NCBI RefSeq assembly: GCF_918797525.1
Contig: NZ_OU963893.1
Location: forward strand, 3,968,001 to 4,032,000
Source: an unidentified bacterial endosymbiont
GTDB taxonomy: Bacteria; Pseudomonadota; Gammaproteobacteria; Enterobacterales; Enterobacteriaceae
Length of the DNA stretch: 64,000 nt
Direction: 5' to 3'
The position numbers were made by a program, and so were the translations under genes. The notes beneath the pieces were generated by a model. The model saw only the letters and a program-made list of their open reading frames with translations. It did no database searches and was not told the origin of the DNA. Shown here one piece after another: positions 57,829-64,000 of this stretch. Each line of letters opens with the position of its first letter. The stretch's first letter is position 1.

Positions 57829-60492
57829 TTACGCCAGACGCGGGTTAACTTTATCTGCATCGATGTTGAATTTGGTAATTGCTTCCGCAACCACTTTCTT
57901 ATCGATTTCGCCACGTTTAGCCAGTTCGCCCAGGGCTGCAACAACCACGTAAGAAGCATCGACTTCGAAGTGGTGACGCAGGTTTTCGCGGCTGTCAGAA
58001 CGACCGAAGCCGTCAGTACCCAGTACGCGATAATCATCCGCTGGAACGTAAGTACGAACCTGCTCAGCGAACAGTTTCATATAGTCAGTAGACGCCACCG
58101 CTGGAGCATCGTTCATCACCTGAGCGATGTACGGCACGCGCGGGGTTTCCATTGGGTGCAGCATGTTCCAGCGCTCACAATCCTGGCCGTCGCGCGCCAG
58201 TTCGGTGAAGGAGGTGACGCTATAAACGTCAGAACCTACGCCGTAGTCTTTTGCCAGAATCTCTGCTGCTTCACGTACGTGACGCAGGATAGAACCGGAG
58301 CCCAGCAGTTGGACTTTACCTTTGTTACCTTCGAGGGTGTCGAGTTTATAGATACCTTTACGGATACCTTCCTCTGCACCTGCTGGCATTGCCGGCATGT
58401 GGTAGTTTTCGTTCAGAGTGGTGATGTAGTAGTAAATGTTCTCTTGCGCTTCACCGTACATACGGGTCAGACCGTCGTGCATAATGACAGCCACTTCGTA
58501 CGCGTAAGACGGGTCGTAAGAGATACAGTTAGGGATAGTCAGAGACTGAATATGGCTGTGACCATCTTCGTGCTGCAAACCTTCACCGTTCAGGGTCGTA
58601 CGACCGGAAGTACCACCAATCAGGAAGCCACGAGCCTGCTGGTCGCCTGCCTGCCAGCACAGGTCACCGATACGCTGGAACCCGAACATGGAGTAGTAAA
58701 TGTAGAACGGGATCATCGGCAGGTTGTTGGTGCTGTAAGAGGTCGCAGCAGCCAGCCAGGATGCGCCCGCGCCCAGCTCGTTAATCCCTTCCTGCAGGAT
58801 CTGACCTTTCTCGTCTTCTTTGTAGTATGCAACCTGCTCGCGGTCCTGCGGGGTGTACTGCTGGCCGTTCGGGCTGTAGATACCAATCTGACGGAACAAA
58901 CCTTCCATACCAAAGGTACGCGCTTCATCGGCGATGATCGGCACGAGGCGGTCTTTAATAGACTTGTTCTTCAGCATCACGTTCAGGGCGCGAACGAAAG
59001 CGATGGTGGTAGAGATCTCTTTGTTCTGCTCTTCCAGCAGCTGAGAGAAGTCTTCCAGCGCAGGCAGTTCCAGCTTCTCGGTGAAGTTAGGCTGGCGAGC
59101 TGGCAGGTAGCCTTTCAGCGCCTGACGACGTTCGTGCAGGTACTTGTGCTCTTCAGACCCTTCCGGGAAGGTGATGTAAGACAGGTTTTCTACCTGCTCA
59201 TCGGTCACAGGAACGTTGAAACGGTCGCGGATATAACGCACGCCGTCCATGTTCATTTTCTTCACCTGGTGCGCGATGTTTTTACCTTCTGCGGTATCGC
59301 CCATGCCATAACCTTTGATGGTGTGGGCCAGGATAACAGTCGCTTTACCTTTGGTTTCCTGTGCTTTTTTCAGTGCAGCGAAGACTTTCTTCGGATCATG
59401 ACCACCACGGTTCAGGGCCCAGATCTGCTCGTCAGTCCAGTCTGCAACCAGGGCCGCAGTTTCAGGATATTTGCCGAAGAAGTGCTCGCGAACGTAGGCA
59501 CCGTCTTTGGATTTGAAGGTCTGATAGTCGCCGTCAACGGTTTCGTTCATCAGTTGGATCAGTTTACCGCTGGTGTCTTTAAGCAGCAGTTCATCCCAAC
59601 GACCGCCCCACATGACTTTAATCACGTTCCAGCCAGCACCTGCGAAAATGCCTTCCAGTTCGTTAATGATCTTGCCGTTACCGGTTACCGGACCATCCAG
59701 ACGCTGCAGGTTACAGTTGATGATGAAGCACAGGTTGTCCAGCTTCTCACGGGTGGCGATAGTGATCGCACCTTTCGATTCTGGCTCATCCATCTCACCA
59801 TCGCCCAGGAAGGCGTAAACAGTCTGCTCAGAGGTATCTTTCAGGCCACGGTGTTCCAGATATTTCAGGAATTTAGCCTGGTAGATTGCACCAATTGGCC
59901 CCAGGCCCATTGAAACGGTCGGGAACTGCCAGAATTCTGGCATCAGTTTAGGGTGCGGATAAGAAGACAACCCTTTACCGTGTACTTCCTGACGGAAGTT
60001 GTTCATCTGCTCTTCAGTCAGACGACCTTCCAGGAATGCACGTGCATAGATGCCCGGAGAGATGTGGCCCTGGAAGTACACCAGATCGCCGCCGTCTTTC
60101 TCGTTCGCTGCACGGAAGAAGTGGTTGAAGCACACTTCGTAAACGGTTGCAGAAGACTGGAAGGACGCCATGTGGCCACCCAGTTCCAGGTCTTTTTTAG
60201 ATGCGCGCAGAACGGTCATGATGGCGTTCCAGCGGATGGCAGAACGGATACGACGTTCCAGATCCAGATTGCCCGGGTATTCCGGTTCGTCTTCGACGGC
60301 AATCGTGTTTACGTAGTTGTTAGCCCCTGCACCTGCAGCAACCTTTACGCCGCCTTTGCGGGCTTCTGAAAGGAGCTGATCAATCAGATACTGAGCGCGC
60401 TCAACACCTTCTTCACGGATGACCGATTCGATCGCCTGTAGCCAGTCGCGAGTTTCGATCGGATCCACGTCATTTTGGAGACGTTCTGACAT
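57829..60492 (-). CDS. aceE: Pyruvate dehydrogenase E1 component
   Basis: AceE is the thiamine diphosphate-dependent decarboxylase of the pyruvate dehydrogenase complex. The 887-aa homodimeric E1 is full-length: [19 protein letters not shown], the substrate/ThDP-binding histidine segment [15 protein letters not shown], the ThDP fingerprint [10 protein letters not shown]...[22 protein letters not shown] (GDG-X-NN-like), HTIKGYGMG, and [19 protein letters not shown]. It precedes aceF and follows pdhR by 119 bp. Confidence 0.98.
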   Translation of the reverse strand: MSERLQNDVDPIETRDWLQAIESVIREEGVERAQYLIDQLLSEARKGGVKVAAGAGANNYVNTIAVEDEPEYPGNLDLERRIRSAIRWNAIMTVLRASKKDLELGGHMASFQSSATVYEVCFNHFFRAANEKDGGDLVYFQGHISPGIYARAFLEGRLTEEQMNNFRQEVHGKGLSSYPHPKLMPEFWQFPTVSMGLGPIGAIYQAKFLKYLEHRGLKDTSEQTVYAFLGDGEMDEPESKGAITIATREKLDNLCFIINCNLQRLDGPVTGNGKIINELEGIFAGAGWNVIKVMWGGRWDELLLKDTSGKLIQLMNETVDGDYQTFKSKDGAYVREHFFGKYPETAALVADWTDEQIWALNRGGHDPKKVFAALKKAQETKGKATVILAHTIKGYGMGDTAEGKNIAHQVKKMNMDGVRYIRDRFNVPVTDEQVENLSYITFPEGSEEHKYLHERRQALKGYLPARQPNFTEKLELPALEDFSQLLEEQNKEISTTIAFVRALNVMLKNKSIKDRLVPIIADEARTFGMEGLFRQIGIYSPNGQQYTPQDREQVAYYKEDEKGQILQEGINELGAGASWLAAATSYSTNNLPMIPFYIYYSMFGFQRIGDLCWQAGDQQARGFLIGGTSGRTTLNGEGLQHEDGHSHIQSLTIPNCISYDPSYAYEVAVIMHDGLTRMYGEAQENIYYYITTLNENYHMPAMPAGAEEGIRKGIYKLDTLEGNKGKVQLLGSGSILRHVREAAEILAKDYGVGSDVYSVTSFTELARDGQDCERWNMLHPMETPRVPYIAQVMNDAPAVASTDYMKLFAEQVRTYVPADDYRVLGTDGFGRSDSRENLRHHFEVDASYVVVAALGELAKRGEIDKKVVAEAITKFNIDADKVNPRLA

Positions 60493-60611
60493 GGGGGTAT
60501 TCCTTATCTAATACGTTGATTTGTCTGGAACCTGTCCCATTGTATTTTCGCCGGAAAACACAATAAGACAGGTTCTACGTTTAGTTGCCGCGCGCTAAAA
60601 TTTCCTGGCGC

Positions 60612-61376
60612 TTAATCCTTTCGTTGCTGTATGCGGCGTAATGAACGTTCGCGACGCGATTGTTCACGACTGCGGTCCAGCAAGATTTCCTCAATGAAAG
60701 CCAGATGGCGGTGCGACGCTTCGCGCGCCTGCTCCGGTTCCCCGGCCATTATCGCCTCGAATATTCGGGTGCGATGGTTGCTTACCAGTGGGAGCATGTC
60801 CCGCCGGGAATACAACAATTCAAAATTCTGACGAACGTTCTGGGCCAGCATCGGTTCCATGCAGCGTAGCAGATGGAGGAGCACCACATTGTGCGCCGCT
60901 TCGGTAACGGCAATTTGATACTGGACGACGGCGCTGGACTCGGCGTCTAAATCGCCGGACTGTTGTGCCCGTTCAATGGCCTGATGCAGTTCGCAGATAC
61001 GCACGCGATCTTCATCATTGCTGCGAAGGGCGGCGTAATAGGCCGCAATACCTTCAAGCGCGTGGCGGGTCTCAAGCAGATCAAACTGGGATTCTGGGTG
61101 GTCAGAGAGAAGTTCTACCAGCGGGTCGCTGAAGCTCTGCCACAGGCTGTTTTGCACAAAGGTTCCGCCGCCCTGTCGACGAAGCAGCAAGCCCTTTGCT
61201 TCAAGGCGTTGAATCGCCTCACGCAGAGAGGGACGTGAAACGTCGAACTGTTTTGCCAGCTCGCGTTCTGGCGGAAGTTTCTCACCCGGGCGCAGTGTCC
61301 CTTCAAGGATTAAAAACTCCAGCTGCTGCTCAATCACATCAGATAATTTTGGTTGGCGAATTTTGCTGTAGGCCAT
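60612..61376 (-). CDS. pdhR: GntR-family pyruvate-responsive repressor PdhR
   Basis: PdhR represses the pdh operon (and respiratory genes such as ndh and cyo) until pyruvate binds. The 254-aa protein from ATG 61376 ([20 protein letters not shown]) has the GntR winged helix [20 protein letters not shown] with [21 protein letters not shown] FadR-type FCD effector domain follows (about 90-240). An upstream ATG at 61409 falls inside the operator and is unlikely. It is the first gene of the pdhR-aceE-aceF operon and autoregulated through the adjacent site. Confidence 0.97.
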   Translation of the reverse strand: MAYSKIRQPKLSDVIEQQLEFLILEGTLRPGEKLPPERELAKQFDVSRPSLREAIQRLEAKGLLLRRQGGGTFVQNSLWQSFSDPLVELLSDHPESQFDLLETRHALEGIAAYYAALRSNDEDRVRICELHQAIERAQQSGDLDAESSAVVQYQIAVTEAAHNVVLLHLLRCMEPMLAQNVRQNFELLYSRRDMLPLVSNHRTRIFEAIMAGEPEQAREASHRHLAFIEEILLDRSREQSRRERSLRRIQQRKD

Positions 61377-61407
61377 ATTCCCTGTCTTACGCCTTTTGCC
61401 CGGAGTC

Positions 61408-61424
61408 AATTGGTCTTACCAATT
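61408..61424 (-). promoter_or_regulatory. PdhR operator
   Basis: AATTGGTCTTACCAATT is a perfect match to the PdhR consensus ATTGGTnnnACCAAT. It lies 32 bp upstream of the pdhR start, where it blocks transcription when pyruvate is low. Confidence 0.92.
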
Positions 61425-61911
61425 TCTTGTTCGTATCGCTAAAGTAACAAAGTATTCACCTTCTGTCCATATTGGTTTTGATTCAAATCAGTAAACCCGG
61501 CACATTTTAACAACCTTACAGATGTAACGTTTCAGACATGTAACTTTGCACAAATGAGCTGATTACTCTTTAAGGAGGCAGATTTAACCATAATGAAAAG
61601 AGGGTTTTGTAACCTGAAGCGATTCACGCGTACAGATTATGAAAACTTGCCCACTTTTTGCGCAACACTGTTGACCGGACGGGAAGACCTGGTGCCGGGC
61701 GATAACGTACAAATGCTCTATTTTTATTCAACTCGTCATCAGCCCTTCATAAAGCAGGTGCATTCGCGCTCACTTACCACTATTCTTTCGCTTACGGAAG
61801 GCATCTGGGCTATTTTCGGTATTTTTAACCGTAAAGAAATAAATACAGAAAACGGATATTCATAATTACACACGCGCAGCGTGAACATAACAACCACACA
61901 CGAGGTTTCAA
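61425..61911. promoter_or_regulatory. Divergent pdhR/aroP intergenic region
   Basis: Beyond the PdhR operator I see the pdhR upstream sequence (minus-strand TGAATACTTTGTTACTTTAG, close to E. coli) and, for aroP, two ATGTAAC half-sites 16 bp apart (61522-61528, 61538-61544) that could belong to TyrR boxes, plus TAAGGAGG at about 61571. An open frame of 90 codons (61593-61865) is weak and not called. Confidence 0.5.
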
Positions 61912-63282
61912 ATGGAAGCTCAACAGCACGACGATCGGCTAAAGCGCGGGCTTAAGAACCGCCATATTCAGCTTATCGCGCTGGGCGGTGCTATTGGTAC
62001 CGGCCTGTTTCTGGGAAGCGCGTCCGTTATCCAGTCAGCCGGGCCAGGCATTATTTTGGGTTACGCGATTGCAGGCTTTATTGCCTTTTTGATCATGCGT
62101 CAGTTAGGTGAAATGGTGGTTGAAGAGCCTGTTGCAGGCTCATTTAGCCATTTTGCCTATAAATACTGGGGCAGCTTTGCCGGCTTTGCATCTGGCTGGA
62201 ACTATTGGGTACTTTACGTTCTGGTTGCCATGGCCGAGCTTACCGCCGTTGGGAAGTACATTCAGTTCTGGGATCCGGAAATCCCAACCTGGGTCTCCGC
62301 TGCCGTGTTCTTTGTCCTGATTAACGCCATCAACCTGACCAACGTAAAGGTGTTCGGCGAAATGGAGTTCTGGTTCGCGATTGTTAAAGTGGTCGCCGTT
62401 GTGGCGATGATCATCTTTGGCGGCTGGCTGCTGTTTAGCGGCAACGGTGGCCCGCAGGCGACCGTTCGCAACCTCTGGGAACAGGGGGGATTCTTGCCAC
62501 ACGGCATGACCGGGCTGGTGATGATGATGGCAATCATTATGTTCTCCTTCGGCGGTCTGGAGCTGGTAGGGATCACCGCAGCCGAAGCGGATAACCCGGA
62601 GCAAAGTATCCCAAAAGCCACTAACCAGGTTATCTACCGTATCCTGATTTTCTACGTGGGCTCGCTGGCCGTTCTGCTCTCATTGCTGCCGTGGACGCGC
62701 GTGACCGCTGACACCAGCCCGTTTGTGCTGATCTTCCACGAGCTGGGCGATACCTTCGTGGCCAACGCGCTGAACATCGTGGTCCTGACCGCGGCACTGT
62801 CGGTTTACAATAGTTGCGTCTACTGCAACAGCCGGATGCTGTTTGGCCTGGCTCAGCAGGGTAACGCGCCAAAAGCGCTGCTTAATGTCGATAAACGTGG
62901 CGTACCGGTAAATTCTATTTTCGTCTCTGCCGTCGTAACGGCGCTCTGCGTACTGATTAACTACCTGGCCCCGGAGTCCGCTTTCGGTCTGCTGATGGCG
63001 CTGGTGGTGTCTGCTCTGGTCATCAATTGGGCAATGATCAGCCTGGCGCACATGAAGTTTCGTCGCGCCAAGCAGCAGCAAGGTGTGACCACTCGCTTCC
63101 CTGCTCTGCTCTATCCGCTGGGTAACTGGATCTGCCTGCTGTTCATGGCCGCTGTGCTGGTAATTATGCTGATTACCCCCGGCATGGCGATTTCTGTGTA
63201 CCTGATCCCGGTCTGGATTGCGATCCTCGGCGTGGGTTATATGGTTAAGCAGAAAAATGCCAAAAGAGTGAAAGCGCACTAA
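61912..63282 (+). CDS. aroP: Aromatic amino acid:H+ symporter AroP
   Basis: AroP imports Phe, Tyr and Trp across the inner membrane. The 456-aa APC-family protein starts MEAQQHDDRLKRGLKNRHIQ, then GGAIGTGLFLGSASVIQSAGPG (TM1 substrate motif) and 12 hydrophobic helices; FSFGGLELVGITAAEADNPE is the characteristic TM6 segment of amino-acid permeases. It could in principle be the paralogue PheP, but its place beside pdhR identifies it as AroP. A stem-loop follows the stop. Confidence 0.95.
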   Translation: MEAQQHDDRLKRGLKNRHIQLIALGGAIGTGLFLGSASVIQSAGPGIILGYAIAGFIAFLIMRQLGEMVVEEPVAGSFSHFAYKYWGSFAGFASGWNYWVLYVLVAMAELTAVGKYIQFWDPEIPTWVSAAVFFVLINAINLTNVKVFGEMEFWFAIVKVVAVVAMIIFGGWLLFSGNGGPQATVRNLWEQGGFLPHGMTGLVMMMAIIMFSFGGLELVGITAAEADNPEQSIPKATNQVIYRILIFYVGSLAVLLSLLPWTRVTADTSPFVLIFHELGDTFVANALNIVVLTAALSVYNSCVYCNSRMLFGLAQQGNAPKALLNVDKRGVPVNSIFVSAVVTALCVLINYLAPESAFGLLMALVVSALVINWAMISLAHMKFRRAKQQQGVTTRFPALLYPLGNWICLLFMAAVLVIMLITPGMAISVYLIPVWIAILGVGYMVKQKNAKRVKAH

Positions 63283-63290
63283 CTCTTCTA

Positions 63291-63318
63291 CTCTGTACCC
63301 GTTTTCACGGGTACAGAG
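63291..63318 (+). terminator. Hairpin after aroP
   Basis: CTCTGTACCCG and CGGGTACAGAG form an 11-bp perfect stem with a TTTTCA loop. The T tract after it is weak (TGTTGTTACC). Confidence 0.7.
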
Positions 63319-63445
63319 TGTTGTTACCTTCCTCACAAATTCTCTTCTACAGCAATTTTATCCATATCACTGACCTTATACTGCAACGCATAAATTGATA
63401 AGCCAGAGAATAATTCTCTCCATACCGTAACCCGGAGAGCAGTCA

Positions 63446-64000
63446 ATGGATAACAACAAACTTTCAGTAAAAGAAAAGATCGGCTATGGGATGGGCGACG
63501 CGGGATGTAACATCATCTTCGGCGCTATCATGCTGTTTGTTAACTATTTTTATACGGATATTTTTGGTCTCGCACCGGCGCTGGTTGGCGTATTGCTGCT
63601 GTCAGTCCGGGTGATTGACGCCGTAACGGACCCGATCATGGGCGCTATCGCGGACCGTACCCGCAGTAAATATGGCCGTTTTCGTCCATGGCTGCTGTGG
63701 ATCGCCTTCCCTTATGCCCTGTTCAGCATCCTGATGTTCACCACCCCGGACTGGAGCTATAACAGCAAAGTTATCTATGCCTTCGTCACCTACTTCCTGC
63801 TCTCTTTGACCTATACCGCGATCAACATTCCTTACTGCTCGCTGGGAGGCGTGATCACCAACGACCCTAAAGAGCGCGTCGCCTGTCAGTCGTATCGCTT
63901 TGTGATGGTCGGTATCGCCACGCTGCTGCTGTCTCTGACGCTGCTGCCGATGGCCGACTGGTTCGGAGGAGACAACAAGGCCAAAGGCTACCAGATGGCG
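63446..64000 (+). CDS. GPH-family (MelB-like) sugar:cation symporter, N-terminal part
   Basis: The frame opens at ATG 63446 (GGAGAG upstream) and runs off the right edge after 185 codons. It reads MDNNKLSVKEKIGYGMGDAG, then NIIFGAIMLFVNYFYTDIFG, the start of TM1, and carries the glycoside-pentoside-hexuronide signature DAVTDPIMGAIADRTRSKYGRFRPW, with the cation-site aspartates. About five TM helices are visible. The family covers melibiose, glucuronide, xyloside and similar transporters, so the substrate cannot be set from this part. In K-12 ampE-ampD stand here. Confidence 0.9.
   Translation, partial: MDNNKLSVKEKIGYGMGDAGCNIIFGAIMLFVNYFYTDIFGLAPALVGVLLLSVRVIDAVTDPIMGAIADRTRSKYGRFRPWLLWIAFPYALFSILMFTTPDWSYNSKVIYAFVTYFLLSLTYTAINIPYCSLGGVITNDPKERVACQSYRFVMVGIATLLLSLTLLPMADWFGGDNKAKGYQMA

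Noticed and set aside
57970..59913. Long open frame (647 codons) on the plus strand
   Set aside because: It is fully antisense to aceE, whose protein is unmistakable; the mirrored codon bias of a highly expressed gene creates such frames.
61593..61865. Possible 90-aa gene in the pdhR-aroP gap
   Set aside because: The TAAGGAGG upstream is about 15 bp too far from the ATG, the sequence has no recognisable motif, and it occupies the expected aroP control region. Kept only as a remote possibility.
1..64000. CRISPR arrays, tRNA/rRNA genes and known anti-phage defence systems
   Set aside because: No regularly spaced repeats, no tRNA-like cloverleaf or rRNA sequence, and no defence-type proteins were recognised on either strand.

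Overview
The window is chromosomal DNA from a gamma-proteobacterium of the family Enterobacteriaceae, most likely Enterobacter or a close relative such as Lelliottia or Leclercia. Nearly every gene is a close homologue of an Escherichia coli K-12 gene, and the order degP-dgt-mtnN-btuF-yadS-erpA-clcA-hemL-fhuBDCA-mrcB-hrpB-thpR-sfsA-dksA-gluQ-pcnB-folK-yad fimbriae-panBCD-yadE-yadI-yadHG-can-hpt-gcd-cueO-yacC-speED-yacL-acnB-yacH-lpd-aceFE-pdhR-aroP is the K-12 order read in reverse. The genus call is inference from protein divergence and repeat style; no rRNA or tRNA gene is present to test it.

Layout. 1-8.4 kb: periplasmic protease DegP (cut by the window edge), dGTPase, the MTA/SAH nucleosidase, B12-binding protein BtuF, a TRIC-type membrane protein, ErpA, the ClcA antiporter and HemL. 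8.5-14.6 kb: the ferric-hydroxamate locus fhuACDB, read leftward. 14.7-24.6 kb: PBP1b, HrpB, then a rightward run thpR-sfsA-dksA-gluQ-pcnB-folK; pcnB keeps the rare AUU start. 24.8-34.1 kb: a chaperone-usher (Yad-type) fimbrial cluster, the pantothenate genes panB-panC-panD, and a fimbrial tip-adhesin-like gene stranded downstream of panD. 34.1-39.1 kb: deacetylase YadE, YadI, the ABC exporter YadGH, carbonic anhydrase and Hpt.

39.1-42.0 kb is the one clearly accessory pocket, between hpt and gcd. It holds decayed leftward genes that look like a phage DNA-packaging remnant (including an HTH protein resembling terminase small subunits), a complete 916-bp IS5-family element with 16-bp inverted repeats, a TA target duplication and a probable -1 frameshift site, a small unknown gene broken at a poly-A run, and the stump of an IS630-like transposase. 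42.0-48.7 kb: glucose dehydrogenase, copper oxidase CueO under a CueR-type promoter, yacC and speED. 48.9-61.4 kb: aconitase B, a DUF3300/DUF2950 pair, and the pyruvate dehydrogenase locus pdhR-aceE-aceF-lpd with a perfect PdhR operator. 61.9-64 kb: aroP and the start of a GPH-family sugar transporter, where K-12 has ampE-ampD.

Three genes (yadS, the unknown gene at 41.1 kb, and yacC) each appear shifted by one extra base in a homopolymer. This could be real decay or sequencing error, and should be settled before these genes are called pseudogenes. I saw no CRISPR array, tRNA, rRNA, intact prophage or recognisable anti-phage system.
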